Shown here: positions 34,157 through 43,609 of the stretch, in pieces
How positions within the stretch are numbered: the stretch's first letter is position 1
How the letters are laid out: the number at the start of each line of letters is the position of its first letter
Assembly: GCA_041736675.1 (NCBI GenBank)
Contig: JBGSTD010000047.1
Span: forward strand, 124,001 to 188,000
Direction of reading: 5' to 3'
From: Salaquimonas sp041736675
Lineage (GTDB): Bacteria > Pseudomonadota > Alphaproteobacteria > Rhizobiales > Rhizobiaceae
Length of the DNA stretch: 64,000 nt
Made by a program: the position numbers and the translations under genes
The notes under the pieces: model-generated
What the model was told of the DNA's origin: nothing
The model's database searches: none
What the model saw: the letters and a program-made list of their open reading frames with translations, nothing else

Positions 34157-34942
34157 TTGACGCATTCAGCACTAACAATTTCCAATCTTTGCAAAACCTA
34201 TACACGCCCCGCCGTGAACAATCTTTCGCTCAATATAAAGGCTGGCGAGTTCTACGCCCTGCTCGGGCCAAACGGAGCAGGCAAGACGACAACTCTCAAG
34301 ATGGTGGCAGGACTTTTGCAACCGGATTCAGGTCGGATCAATATCTTTGGCCATGACGCCAAAATGGATCCCCTCGGCGCCAAACGAGTCACAGCCTGGG
34401 TACCTGACGAGCCGATGATCTATGACCGCTTGACACCGCTTGAATATCTGGAATTTGTTGCCGGACTCTGGGAAGTGGAAAATCATAGAGCCTTGAAAAA
34501 TGCCGGAGAACTGCTTGATGTTCTTGGGCTTGAGCCACACGCCCATGAGCGATGTGAAGGCTTTTCCAAGGGCATGCGCCAGAAGGTGGCGCTCGCAGGC
34601 GCTCTCATACACGATCCACGCCTGATTATCCTCGACGAGCCGTTAACAGGACTTGATGCCGGCTCGGCACGGCTGGTAAAGGATGTCCTGCTTGCCCGTG
34701 TTGCCGAGGGCTGCACTGTCATTTTGACAACCCACATTCTGGAAGTCGCAGAGCGGATGGCACAACGTATTGGGGTCATAGCCGAAGGACGTCTGGTTTG
34801 TGAGGGAACATTGGCTGAATTGCGTGCTGCCAATAATACTGACAACAGCCATGAGCAGAGCCTTGAAGAAATCTTTCTGGCAGTGGTTGCAAAAAGCGGG
34901 CAAAAACCCGAAAGCCTCGAACTCGGGGAGCAAGCTGCTTGA
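34157..34942 (+). CDS. ABC transporter ATP-binding protein (ABC-2 type)
   Basis: 261 residues, start TTG at 34157 supported by AGGAG seven bases upstream. Walker A GPNGAGKTT, the signature EGFSKGMRQKVALAGALIHDPRLIILDEPLTGLD with Walker B, and the H-loop TTHIL are all present. It powers the permease encoded next, which overlaps it by four bases. The substrate is unknown. Confidence 0.93.
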   Translation: MTHSALTISNLCKTYTRPAVNNLSLNIKAGEFYALLGPNGAGKTTTLKMVAGLLQPDSGRINIFGHDAKMDPLGAKRVTAWVPDEPMIYDRLTPLEYLEFVAGLWEVENHRALKNAGELLDVLGLEPHAHERCEGFSKGMRQKVALAGALIHDPRLIILDEPLTGLDAGSARLVKDVLLARVAEGCTVILTTHILEVAERMAQRIGVIAEGRLVCEGTLAELRAANNTDNSHEQSLEEIFLAVVAKSGQKPESLELGEQAA

Positions 34943-36555
34943 GCCACTCCGCCTCTTACAAATGGTTCGCCCGGCACGAATTTCTGCTTTCCTGGCGTGA
35001 CCTCTATGCCATGCTCTCTGGCAACCGACCCGGCCGCGGCATGCGCATATTTACGGTATTTGCAATCATCAGTCTTGGAATGCATTTACTTGCTGCGACT
35101 GCACTTCGAAAATCCGTCGAAGCGGGCATTTTCCCAGATGTTCCAACCTTGCTGATGGTCAGCGGATTTTTGCTGCTTCCGGTTTCCTTGATGGCTTCCC
35201 AGGCAATGGAATCCATTACACGGGCGTTTTATACTCGTTCTGATCTCGAATTGATCCTTTCCTCGCCAGCACCCGCCACGAGGCTTTTTGCAGTGCGTAT
35301 GCTGGCAATTGCCATTTCCACAACCTGCCTGACTTTGCTTGTCACGGCTCCTGCAATCAACATGCTGGCGCTTATGGACAATCCCGGCTGGCTTTTCGCC
35401 TATCCGGTCATTTTTGCCTTTGGCCTCTTGGCAACCAGTTTTGCCATTGTTCTGACCATGGGACTTTTCAGGTTGATCGGCCCTGCAAAGACGCGGCTGG
35501 TTGCCCAGATTGTCGCTGCCGTGGTTGGCGCAGGTTTCGTGATCGGAATTCAGCTTGTCGCCATCATTTCAATTGGTTCCATGTCTCGAATCCAGTTTTT
35601 GCAATCGGAATTTCTGGTTTCCCAAGCGCCGGACGCAGGGAGTATATTGTGGACGCCTGCAATCGGCGCAATGGGTAATGGTGCTGCCTCTTTGACGCTC
35701 TTTGGCCTCGGCATCGCCATCTTTGCCCTTACTTTAATGGTCTGCGCCCGACAATATGGCGAAATTGTCCTGAGGGCTGCTTCCATCGACATGGCTGCCG
35801 GTCCGGTTAAACAGGCCAAGGTGACATTTCGCAAAATGAGCGCATCTGCCATGTTGCGGCGCAAGGAATGGAAATTGCTGCTGCGCGACAAATGGCTGAT
35901 GTCGCAAACGCTGATGCAGCTCATGTATCTTATTCCTCCGGCATTCATGCTGTGGCACAATTTTGCGGAAGGCACTTCAATGGCAATTGTCATTGTTCCG
36001 GTAATTGTCATGGCGTCGGGCCAACTGGCGGGGGGGCTGTCCTGGCTGGCAATATCAGGCGAAGATGCTCCTGAACTGGTAACGACCGCTCCCGTCTCCG
36101 CATCGCAGGTTATCCGTGCGAAAATTGAGGCCATCCTAATTGGCGTTGGCGTTGTTGTTGCACCGCTTGTCTTGGCGACGAGCATAATCTCGCTTGAAAC
36201 AGCACTGGTTGCGGCTGTGTGTGTTTGTGCGTCGGTTGTTTCGGCTACCGCGATCCAGTTGTGGTTCAGGGCGCAGGCAAAGCGAAGCAATTTCCGCCGC
36301 CGCCAGACTTCATCGCGAATGGCAACCCTTGCGGAAGCATTTTCCTCGATCCTGTGGGCAGGTATTGCCGGCATCTGGTTGGCAGGTTCATGGCTGGCAC
36401 TGGTGGTCCTCGTTCTGGTTCTCGCAATTCTTGGAATTACCTGGTGGATGAGCCCGGCACGGCAGGAAAACAGACGTTTACAAACTGCACTTGCATTATC
36501 GCAACCCGCGCTGATCAATAAAGCGGTTTTCCTACCCGACCAGAATCTGCTATGA
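34939..36555 (+). CDS. ABC-2-type transporter permease
   Basis: 538 residues with about twelve predicted membrane helices in two sets. The start is TTG at 34939, overlapping the ATPase stop (TTGA). The central region carries LRRKEWKLLLRDKWLMSQTLMQLMYLIPPAF, the cytosolic-facing stretch before the second set. No substrate-binding protein is adjacent, so it is an exporter or lipid/peptide flippase rather than an importer. Specificity unknown. Confidence 0.85.
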   Translation: MSHSASYKWFARHEFLLSWRDLYAMLSGNRPGRGMRIFTVFAIISLGMHLLAATALRKSVEAGIFPDVPTLLMVSGFLLLPVSLMASQAMESITRAFYTRSDLELILSSPAPATRLFAVRMLAIAISTTCLTLLVTAPAINMLALMDNPGWLFAYPVIFAFGLLATSFAIVLTMGLFRLIGPAKTRLVAQIVAAVVGAGFVIGIQLVAIISIGSMSRIQFLQSEFLVSQAPDAGSILWTPAIGAMGNGAASLTLFGLGIAIFALTLMVCARQYGEIVLRAASIDMAAGPVKQAKVTFRKMSASAMLRRKEWKLLLRDKWLMSQTLMQLMYLIPPAFMLWHNFAEGTSMAIVIVPVIVMASGQLAGGLSWLAISGEDAPELVTTAPVSASQVIRAKIEAILIGVGVVVAPLVLATSIISLETALVAAVCVCASVVSATAIQLWFRAQAKRSNFRRRQTSSRMATLAEAFSSILWAGIAGIWLAGSWLALVVLVLVLAILGITWWMSPARQENRRLQTALALSQPALINKAVFLPDQNLL

Positions 36556-36598
36556 CACCACTTAGGATTTTGGCAGAAGCAACCGGCAGGAATAATCC

Positions 36599-38197
36599 GT
36601 GAGCGATCAATTTTTCGACGAGGATGGCGAGGCTTCGCCTGTTACCTCGAATGTGATGGAACTTACTGTCACCGAGATTTCAGGCAAGCTGAAGCGGATG
36701 GTCGAGGACACTTTCGGCCTTGTACGCGTGCGCGGCGAGATTGCCGGTTATCGTGGTCCCCATTCGTCCGGTCACATGTATTTTGCACTCAAGGATGACA
36801 AGGCTAGGATCGAAGCAGTCATCTGGCGAGGGGTTGCGGGCAAGCTGAAGCACCTTCCAGAAGAGGGTATGGAGGTCATTGCGACCGGGAAATTGACTAC
36901 TTATCCCGGGACTTCGAAATACCAGATTGTCATCGAGCAGATTGAACCGGCTGGGGCCGGCGCCCTGATGGCACTTCTTGAGGCGCGTAAAAAGAAACTG
37001 AATGCGGAAGGCCTTTTTTCGCCTGATCGAAAACAGCTTTTACCCTACATGCCGATGGTGATTGGAGTTGTCACTTCGCCAACGGGCGCCGTTATCCGCG
37101 ATATTCTCCACCGGATTTCAGACCGTTTCCCATTGCACGTAATCGTCTGGCCGGTTCGCGTTCAGGGCGAAACTTGCGGACAGGAGGTGGCGGCAGCGAT
37201 CAACGGCTTCAACGACCTTGCTGAAGGTGGACCTGTAGCAAGACCGGATGTGCTTATTGTTGCACGCGGCGGCGGATCGGTTGAAGACCTTTGGGGCTTC
37301 AATGACGAGATCGCCGTCCGGGCCGCTGCAAATTCAATGATACCGGTGATTTCCGCCGTTGGTCATGAAACCGACTGGACCCTGATTGATCTGGCCGCTG
37401 ATGTAAGAGCACCAACCCCGACCGGCGCTGCTGAAATGGTAGTCCCGGTCAAGGCTGATCTTGAAGCGCAGATCGCCCGGCTTGGAGCTCGATTGCGGGC
37501 GGGACTGGTCCGCACCCTCGACAGCGCAAGAACAAGCCTTCGTGCGGCGAGCCGCGGCCTGCCTTCACCCGATACGCTGTTTGCGTTTCACAGCCAGCGC
37601 TTTGACAATTTGGCAAGCAGCCTTGCAAAGGGGTTGGTTTCGGCTGTCCAGCTCAAACGCATCGAGTTTCAAAAGACATCGGGAAAGCTGGGTTTTGCCC
37701 TGCTGAACGCTCCTATAGAGCGTAAAAAACAAAAACTTGAATATACAGGATCGCGCCTGACTACCGCGGGGCAGGCCAACATTGAAAGCTATCGAAACCG
37801 GCTCGAAAGACTGAAACTTTCGCCATCAATGTTGACCCCTCAAATTACCGATGTGAGACGCAGAATTGATTTTGCGCGGCGCTCGATTGCGATCGCCCAG
37901 ACAAACCGGATGGAGCGGGTTGGTAAACGTCTGGAACAGGCATCGCGATTGCTTGTTTCATTCAGCCATGAAAAAACGCTCGAACGCGGCTTTGTGCTTT
38001 TGCGCGATGCAAATGGCAAACTGGTTACCCGGGCAAGTCAAACTGCCAACGGCGCACCCTATGAAGTACAGTTTGCCGACGACCGCATAGATGTGACCCG
38101 AAATGACGGTTCCAAGCGTTCCATGAAAGCAGCCGCAAAATCCGGTAACAAAACAGACAAGGATGAAAAGCCGGCACCACAGGGCAGTTTGTTTTGA
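36599..38197 (+). CDS. xseA: Exonuclease VII large subunit
   Basis: 532 residues, start GTG 36599 with AGGA eight bases upstream. An N-terminal OB fold (VRGEIAGYRGPHSSGHMYFALKDDKARIEAVIW) is followed by the catalytic domain: MPMVIGVVTSPTGAVIRDILHRISDRFP, VLIVARGGGSVEDLWGFNDE and SAVGHETDWTLIDLAADVRAPTPTGAAE, with a long helical C-terminal part. It is slightly longer than the E. coli protein (456). With XseB it degrades single-stranded DNA ends; xseB is not in the window. Confidence 0.95.
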   Translation: MSDQFFDEDGEASPVTSNVMELTVTEISGKLKRMVEDTFGLVRVRGEIAGYRGPHSSGHMYFALKDDKARIEAVIWRGVAGKLKHLPEEGMEVIATGKLTTYPGTSKYQIVIEQIEPAGAGALMALLEARKKKLNAEGLFSPDRKQLLPYMPMVIGVVTSPTGAVIRDILHRISDRFPLHVIVWPVRVQGETCGQEVAAAINGFNDLAEGGPVARPDVLIVARGGGSVEDLWGFNDEIAVRAAANSMIPVISAVGHETDWTLIDLAADVRAPTPTGAAEMVVPVKADLEAQIARLGARLRAGLVRTLDSARTSLRAASRGLPSPDTLFAFHSQRFDNLASSLAKGLVSAVQLKRIEFQKTSGKLGFALLNAPIERKKQKLEYTGSRLTTAGQANIESYRNRLERLKLSPSMLTPQITDVRRRIDFARRSIAIAQTNRMERVGKRLEQASRLLVSFSHEKTLERGFVLLRDANGKLVTRASQTANGAPYEVQFADDRIDVTRNDGSKRSMKAAAKSGNKTDKDEKPAPQGSLF

Positions 38198-38335
38198 AAA
38201 TCCCCACCAATTACGAAAATATGATCTGTTAACAGGCGGTTGGAAACGTTTTCTGTCAAATTCGCTTGAATTCATCAATAATCTGCATAGATGTTGTTGT
38301 ATTACCGGACCCGTGGAAACGCTTCGAAATCACCG

Positions 38336-38350
38336 TTAACCCGTTGTTAA
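38336..38350 (+). promoter_or_regulatory. CtrA-type site upstream of Nudix gene
   Basis: TTAA-CCCGTTG-TTAA, an exact TTAA-N7-TTAA match, ending 39 bp before the Nudix start codon. Confidence 0.6.
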
Positions 38351-38389
38351 CCAAACAAGGACAACACTTCCGGCAAACCGGAAAACATC

Positions 38390-38890
38390 ATGGCAATTGC
38401 AACCTTTCAATCATCGATACTACGGAAAATAGGCCAGTTCCTTGAACTGCTGTTGCGTCGCCCTCCGCGCATGCAACTTGCTGCGCTATGTTATCGTGAA
38501 GGCGGGCATGAGCCTGAAGTTTTGCTGGTGACAAGCCGGAATACCAAACGCCTGATCATCCCTAAAGGCTGGCCGATGGCAAACCATTCATCCCGCAAGA
38601 CGGCCAAAAAGGAAGCGTTTGAAGAAGCGGGGGTTATTGGCAAGGTAGGAAAAGAACCGCTTGGTGAATTTCTCTCCTATAAAGGCATGGGCAATGGCTT
38701 CAAGGTCAGAACCAATATTATTGTCTACCCATTGAAGTTTGAAGAGCAGGTTGCCGAATTTCCGGAAGCAGGACAGCGCGAACTACTATGGTTACCCCTG
38801 TCAGCCGCTGCAGATGCCTGTCAGGAAGATGGATTGCGCGATTTGTTGCAGTCGCCAAAAGTCAAAAGCCTGTTGATCAAACAAAAATAG
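38390..38890 (+). CDS. Nudix hydrolase (DIPP-like) with altered Nudix box
   Basis: 166 residues. The sequence LIIPKGWPMANHSSRKTAKKEAFEEAGVIG has the layout of diphosphoinositol/diadenosine polyphosphate hydrolases (PKG...AAxREAxEEAG), but in the G-x5-E-x7-REUxEExGU box the first Glu is His66 and the Arg is Lys74. The metal-binding EE pair (78-79) is intact, so activity is possible. It lies 87 bp before the PiT transporter, and a CtrA-type site lies upstream. Confidence 0.8.
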   Translation: MAIATFQSSILRKIGQFLELLLRRPPRMQLAALCYREGGHEPEVLLVTSRNTKRLIIPKGWPMANHSSRKTAKKEAFEEAGVIGKVGKEPLGEFLSYKGMGNGFKVRTNIIVYPLKFEEQVAEFPEAGQRELLWLPLSAAADACQEDGLRDLLQSPKVKSLLIKQK

Positions 38891-38977
38891 GTCCTCCAAT
38901 CCTTTTCTGTTGAACCCAATACCTGCTATTGCAGTCGCACCCTATTTTTCCGTGCGAAAGCATATCAGGAGTGTTCC

Positions 38978-40474
38978 GTGCCTTTGGAAACCAAAAAACC
39001 GACCCTCGACAAAGATCTCGACAAACTTTCCTACGTTGAGGAAGCAACGGGAAGTCTGGCAAAAACCTATGCTGCACCCGGCCTCGCCCTGCTCTTCATC
39101 ATTTTGGTGGCGGTAATCGCGACAGCGTTTGTGGCAGGTCAAACAGGCGCCTGGATCATCGTCGCTGCGGCCGCAATAGGCGGCTACATGGCGCTGAACA
39201 TCGGCGCCAACGACGTTGCAAACAATGTCGGGCCAGCGGTTGGATCCAATGCCATGACCATGGGCACGGCTCTCGTTGTTGCAGCAGTATTTGAGAGTGC
39301 AGGCGCCTTGATTGCCGGCGGCGATGTTGTTGGTACCATCTCAAAAGGCATTATTGATGTTGATGCAATCGCCAACAAGGAAATATTCATCGCCGTCATG
39401 ATGGCAGCACTGGTTTCGTCCGCCCTTTGGATAAATCTTGCCACCTGGATCGGTGCTCCGGTCTCCACAACTCACTCTATAGTGGGCGGCGTAATGGGAT
39501 CTGGTATTGCCGCGGCAGGATTCGCTGCGGTCAATTGGCCAACCATGGGCGGCATCGCTGCCAGTTGGGTAATTTCTCCCATAATGGGCGGTATCATAGC
39601 TGCGGCTTTTCTTTATTTCATCAAGGAAAAGATTATCTACCAGGATGACAAAATCACCGCTTCCAAAAAGTGGGTACCTGTTCTCATTGCAGTCATGGCA
39701 GGTACGTTTTGTGCCTATCTCGCTCTCAAGGGCGTCAGCAAACTCGTCAAGATCAGTCTTCCAAATGCCCTGATGATAGGGCTTGTGGTCGGAATTGTTT
39801 CCTGGGTCATTACAAAACCGCTGATCGCCAAACAGGCAGAAGGCCTTGAAAACCGCAACCAGTCGATCAGAAAACTGTTTGCCATCCCACTGGTGGCATC
39901 TGCCGCGCTTTTGTCGTTTGCCCATGGTGCCAATGATGTGGCCAATGCGGTGGGACCGCTGGCTGCGATCGTGCATACAGTTGAACTGGGTGATGTCGCA
40001 GCGAAAGTGAGTATCCCGCTTTGGGTGATGGCTGTCGGCGCAATCGGCATTTCCATCGGGTTGTTGCTGTTTGGACCCAAACTCATCCGCATGGTTGGCC
40101 AGCAAATCACCAAGCTTAATCCGATGCGCGCCTATTGTGTGGCCCTTTCAGCAGCTATTACTGTTATCATCGCCTCATGGCTTGGCTTGCCGGTAAGTTC
40201 AACACACATTGCGGTCGGCGCCGTGTTTGGGGTTGGTTTCTTCCGGGAATGGTATACGGGCAGTTCAAAGAAGCGGCTTTCTTATGTCCAGTCACATGAA
40301 GCACGCAACACCAAAAGCGAGACAGTGACCAAGGACCGGGCCGAGATTGCCCGGCGCAAGCTGGTTCGCCGTTCACACTTCATGACGATTGTATCTGCAT
40401 GGATCATCACCGTACCGGCAACAGCGGGTTTGGCAGCGGTTTTGTACTATATTCTCTCAGCGGCATTGGTATAA
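38978..40474 (+). CDS. PiT-family inorganic phosphate transporter
   Basis: 498 residues, start GTG 38978 with AGGAG just upstream. About ten membrane segments and both signature repeats, LNIGANDVANNVGPAVGS and SFAHGANDVANAVGPLAAI, plus APVSTTHSIVGGVMG and LGLPVSSTHIAVGAVFGVGF. It takes up phosphate with H+ or a divalent metal. No pho genes are adjacent. Confidence 0.93.
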   Translation: MPLETKKPTLDKDLDKLSYVEEATGSLAKTYAAPGLALLFIILVAVIATAFVAGQTGAWIIVAAAAIGGYMALNIGANDVANNVGPAVGSNAMTMGTALVVAAVFESAGALIAGGDVVGTISKGIIDVDAIANKEIFIAVMMAALVSSALWINLATWIGAPVSTTHSIVGGVMGSGIAAAGFAAVNWPTMGGIAASWVISPIMGGIIAAAFLYFIKEKIIYQDDKITASKKWVPVLIAVMAGTFCAYLALKGVSKLVKISLPNALMIGLVVGIVSWVITKPLIAKQAEGLENRNQSIRKLFAIPLVASAALLSFAHGANDVANAVGPLAAIVHTVELGDVAAKVSIPLWVMAVGAIGISIGLLLFGPKLIRMVGQQITKLNPMRAYCVALSAAITVIIASWLGLPVSSTHIAVGAVFGVGFFREWYTGSSKKRLSYVQSHEARNTKSETVTKDRAEIARRKLVRRSHFMTIVSAWIITVPATAGLAAVLYYILSAALV

Positions 40475-40505
40475 ATTCTAAAAAGGGAATATCCGTAGCC
40501 TGTGC

Positions 40506-41927
40506 TTACATGCAGTCTGCATAGTGCTGCTCCAGGCAGGTTACCGCCAGTTTGATTGCATTGGAAATATCATCGCTGTTCATTTCTGACTGTAGTTTCG
40601 AGATTTTGATTTCCGCTGGCTGATAGCCGGCTTTCGCGGCAATCATGTACCATGCATAGGCCAGTGTAAGGTTTTTTGCTTCAACCAGTCCACGCTCGTG
40701 AATATCGCCGAGAGAGAATTGGGATTGGGCAACGCCCTGAACGGCGGCGGATTCATAGAGTTTCTTAGCCTGCCTTATGGACGCAATATCATTGGTGTTT
40801 CTGATATAAAGCGCAGCGAGATTGTTTTGGCTGAAAGCATCCCCCGACTTTGCAGCCCATTCATACCAATATATGGCTTTCTCCAGATTTCTGGAAATGC
40901 CCTCACCGCTAGAATTCATGTAGCCCAATTTGCTTTGAGCTTGCGTCACCCCAAGATTGCCCGCCCGCTCCAGCCAGGAAATTGCCTCATCCAAGCTGCC
41001 TGATGCGGACTTGTCCTTTAAAAAAATTTCACCAAGATAATAAGCCGCAAGCGGATTTCCCTGTTCGGCGGATTTTCTGTACCAGCCAGAAGCCTCAGCC
41101 ATGTTCAACTCGACACCTATTCCATCCTGATATAGCTGCCCGAGGGTTCTTTGCGCATTTGCGTGGCCTTTTGCTGCGGCAGTCTTCAACCAATCTACTG
41201 CAACTGCTATGTTTCGGTCGACCAAACTCCCCTCAAGGTTGATCATTGCAATCTTGTACTGGGCTTCCACAAAATTGTTCTTTGCCGCTTCGTGATACCA
41301 GAACAGGGCCTTCCCGATATCCCTTTCCACACCGCTCCCCTCAAGATAAAGAGCAGCCAGATTGAACTGGGCAAAGTCATGGCCCTGCAGCGCCGCCAAC
41401 TCGAACCATTTTGCTGCTTCTGCGTGGTTGACAGCTACCCCTTCGCCGTTCAGATATACAATGCCCAAATTGGTCTGGGCAAAAGTCAGCCCCTGCAGCG
41501 CCGCCTTCAGATACCAGTCGTGGGCTTTGACAAGATCCTTCTCAATGCCCTCGCCAAGCGAATATGCATTGCCCAATTTCTTTTGCGCATAAGCATCACC
41601 CTGAAGTGCCGCCTTGAGAAACCAGCCGGCGGCTTCGGTCAGGTTTTTCTCAACGCCCTTACCTTCATGGTAAAGGGAACCGAGATCGCTTTGGGCAATC
41701 GGATTTCCCTCTTCAGCAGCAATCTTCAGATGTTTGAATGCGGCAGACAAGTCTCCCGATACAAGCGCTTCCCTGCCAATAATAAAATCAGATTGTGGTT
41801 TGGATAAATTCCCGGTTTGCGACATGGCAAATTGGGTTGTTCCAAGCAAAAGAGCAACCGGAAGTAAAGTAGACGAAATACACTTCCTCAGTCCAAATGA
41901 AAAACCCTGAGAGAATTGCCGAATCAT
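40506..41927 (-). CDS. Secreted Sel1-repeat protein
   Basis: 473 residues. A signal peptide (MIRQFSQGFSFGLRKCISSTLLPVALLLGTTQFAMS) is followed by about ten Sel1-like repeats, each of the form A-LGNAY--GEGV-KD---A--WY-KAA--G (for example AQKKLGNAYSLGEGIEKDLVKAHDWYLKAALQG). The last ~50 residues, after the repeats, end CLEQHYADCM. Sel1 solenoids act as protein-binding scaffolds; ExoR of rhizobia is a secreted example. The gene diverges from a coiled-coil gene, and a second Sel1 protein follows that. Confidence 0.88.
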   Translation of the reverse strand: MIRQFSQGFSFGLRKCISSTLLPVALLLGTTQFAMSQTGNLSKPQSDFIIGREALVSGDLSAAFKHLKIAAEEGNPIAQSDLGSLYHEGKGVEKNLTEAAGWFLKAALQGDAYAQKKLGNAYSLGEGIEKDLVKAHDWYLKAALQGLTFAQTNLGIVYLNGEGVAVNHAEAAKWFELAALQGHDFAQFNLAALYLEGSGVERDIGKALFWYHEAAKNNFVEAQYKIAMINLEGSLVDRNIAVAVDWLKTAAAKGHANAQRTLGQLYQDGIGVELNMAEASGWYRKSAEQGNPLAAYYLGEIFLKDKSASGSLDEAISWLERAGNLGVTQAQSKLGYMNSSGEGISRNLEKAIYWYEWAAKSGDAFSQNNLAALYIRNTNDIASIRQAKKLYESAAVQGVAQSQFSLGDIHERGLVEAKNLTLAYAWYMIAAKAGYQPAEIKISKLQSEMNSDDISNAIKLAVTCLEQHYADCM

Positions 41928-42066
41928 GGCCGGAACCTCTTTTTTCCACTTGGATATAATAAGTTGTTTGAATGTTCAAACGCTGCGTTGACTGTCTGCC
42001 AAGCGGAATCTAGCCTCACGTAATGCTTACAGAAGAATCAATTGATTCGCTGTCGGGGGAGTGACC

Positions 42067-43449
42067 ATGAGCAACAAACTGGTTTCAACAATCAAACGGG
42101 TTTTCGGGCGGACTGACAACGACGCTGCACTTGCCATTGCAAGCAGCCGCAACAAAAGCGCCTTTGTCGACGGCCATGGAAAACCTTATGCGCCGGTTGA
42201 TGACGGGACTCTCGAACGTTTCTCGCCAAAGCAGAAAATAAGGCAGGAAGTGCTCAACGATATCCGCAACAACATGGCTGAACTGGATAAATCATTTCGT
42301 TCAGCTGCGGACCTTTCACAGTTTTCGGCAAACGGACTGTCCAACACAAAATCCATTCTTGCAAAGATGGAGAATGATGTATCCGACCAGCTTAGACTGG
42401 AACAAGAAAGCCTGGCATTCAGAAACCGTATCAGTGAACTTGAAAAAGAACTCAGCACCTCCTCACTGAGATTTGAAGAACAGGCCGCGATTGCCCATTC
42501 CGCAAAGGCAAGATTTGAAGACGCTCGCAATGAACTGGAAACAACCAGAAGCAGACTTCTTGAGCTGCAGATTGTTTCCGAGGAAAATGCTGCATCTAAC
42601 CAGAATTTAAAGAAAAACCAGCTCTCGCTTGAAGCCGGGATTGCCCAGTTGGACAAGAAGCTGAAAGAGGCGGAAACAAACAATCTGGCTCTGGGCGAAC
42701 GGTCGGCTGTCCAGCAGTCGGAAATTGGAACGTTGAGGGAGGCTTCCCTTGGCTTTGAACGGGAAGCCAACGAGTGGCAGCGCCAATACGACAACGCAAG
42801 TCACAGACTTGAATCGGCGCAAAAGGAACTGCGCGAATTGCGCGCCATAAGTACGGACTTCCAGCGTGAAAAAATTGAAATTGAATCCCAGTTACAAAAC
42901 CTGAAAAGTGACCGGGCAGCTGAAAACCGCCGTTTTGCAGAACAAATCCTAAAGAAAGACAACCGGATATACCTGCTGGAAACCAAGGCAGAATCCCTTG
43001 AAGCAAATATTCGTATCCTTGAACAAAAGCTGGAACTGACCAAACAGGACAATAGTGACCTGATCAAGTCCAATAGCCAATTGGAAAAGCAGGCCGCAAC
43101 GCTCAAAGTCAAAATTGATGAAACCAGAAGACTGCAGGAAATCGACAGAAGCCTGATCAACACCACCGGCGACAGGATTTCCGAAATGGACCTGAACATC
43201 TCCTCGACACTCGAAGAGCTAAACCAAGCCATTGCTGAAAAACAGGCTTATGCAAATCTTGCAGAAAGCCTGCAGCAGAAAAACAACGAATTGTCAGACA
43301 GGTTGATCAGACTTGCGACCATCGAGGAACGGCATGAACAGCTGATCAGGGCAATTCGCGAGAAAAGTGACACGGCTCCCACTGTCGATGCCGAAAGAAT
43401 TTCAATCGATACCGAACGCAAGACACCAAGGAAGCGCAATTCCGCATAG
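42067..43449 (+). CDS. Cytosolic coiled-coil protein
   Basis: 460 residues from ATG 42067 (GGGGGA six bases upstream); a GTG two codons earlier is possible. There is no signal peptide and no membrane helix. From about residue 75 to 440 it is heptad-rich and highly charged (for example RISELEKELSTSSLRFEEQ, EIGTLREASLGFEREANEWQRQ, LEQKLELTKQDNSDLIKSNSQLEKQ), predicting a long rod. The C-terminus is basic (RKTPRKRNSA). I do not recognise the family. It sits between two Sel1 genes, which suggests a structural or polarity role. Confidence 0.75.
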   Translation: MSNKLVSTIKRVFGRTDNDAALAIASSRNKSAFVDGHGKPYAPVDDGTLERFSPKQKIRQEVLNDIRNNMAELDKSFRSAADLSQFSANGLSNTKSILAKMENDVSDQLRLEQESLAFRNRISELEKELSTSSLRFEEQAAIAHSAKARFEDARNELETTRSRLLELQIVSEENAASNQNLKKNQLSLEAGIAQLDKKLKEAETNNLALGERSAVQQSEIGTLREASLGFEREANEWQRQYDNASHRLESAQKELRELRAISTDFQREKIEIESQLQNLKSDRAAENRRFAEQILKKDNRIYLLETKAESLEANIRILEQKLELTKQDNSDLIKSNSQLEKQAATLKVKIDETRRLQEIDRSLINTTGDRISEMDLNISSTLEELNQAIAEKQAYANLAESLQQKNNELSDRLIRLATIEERHEQLIRAIREKSDTAPTVDAERISIDTERKTPRKRNSA

Positions 43450-43609
43450 TGGTCTGCCCCAAACAAACGGGTACCAACTGACGGGATCGCAGCAAGGGGG
43501 CTCCATTAGGTGACTTGGAATTTCGACACATGATCGCTCGATCAGTGAAATCAACAAGTAGTTTCTCCACCCACTTCCGGAAAACCGCTTGTCAAGTTTA
43601 GGCATTAAA

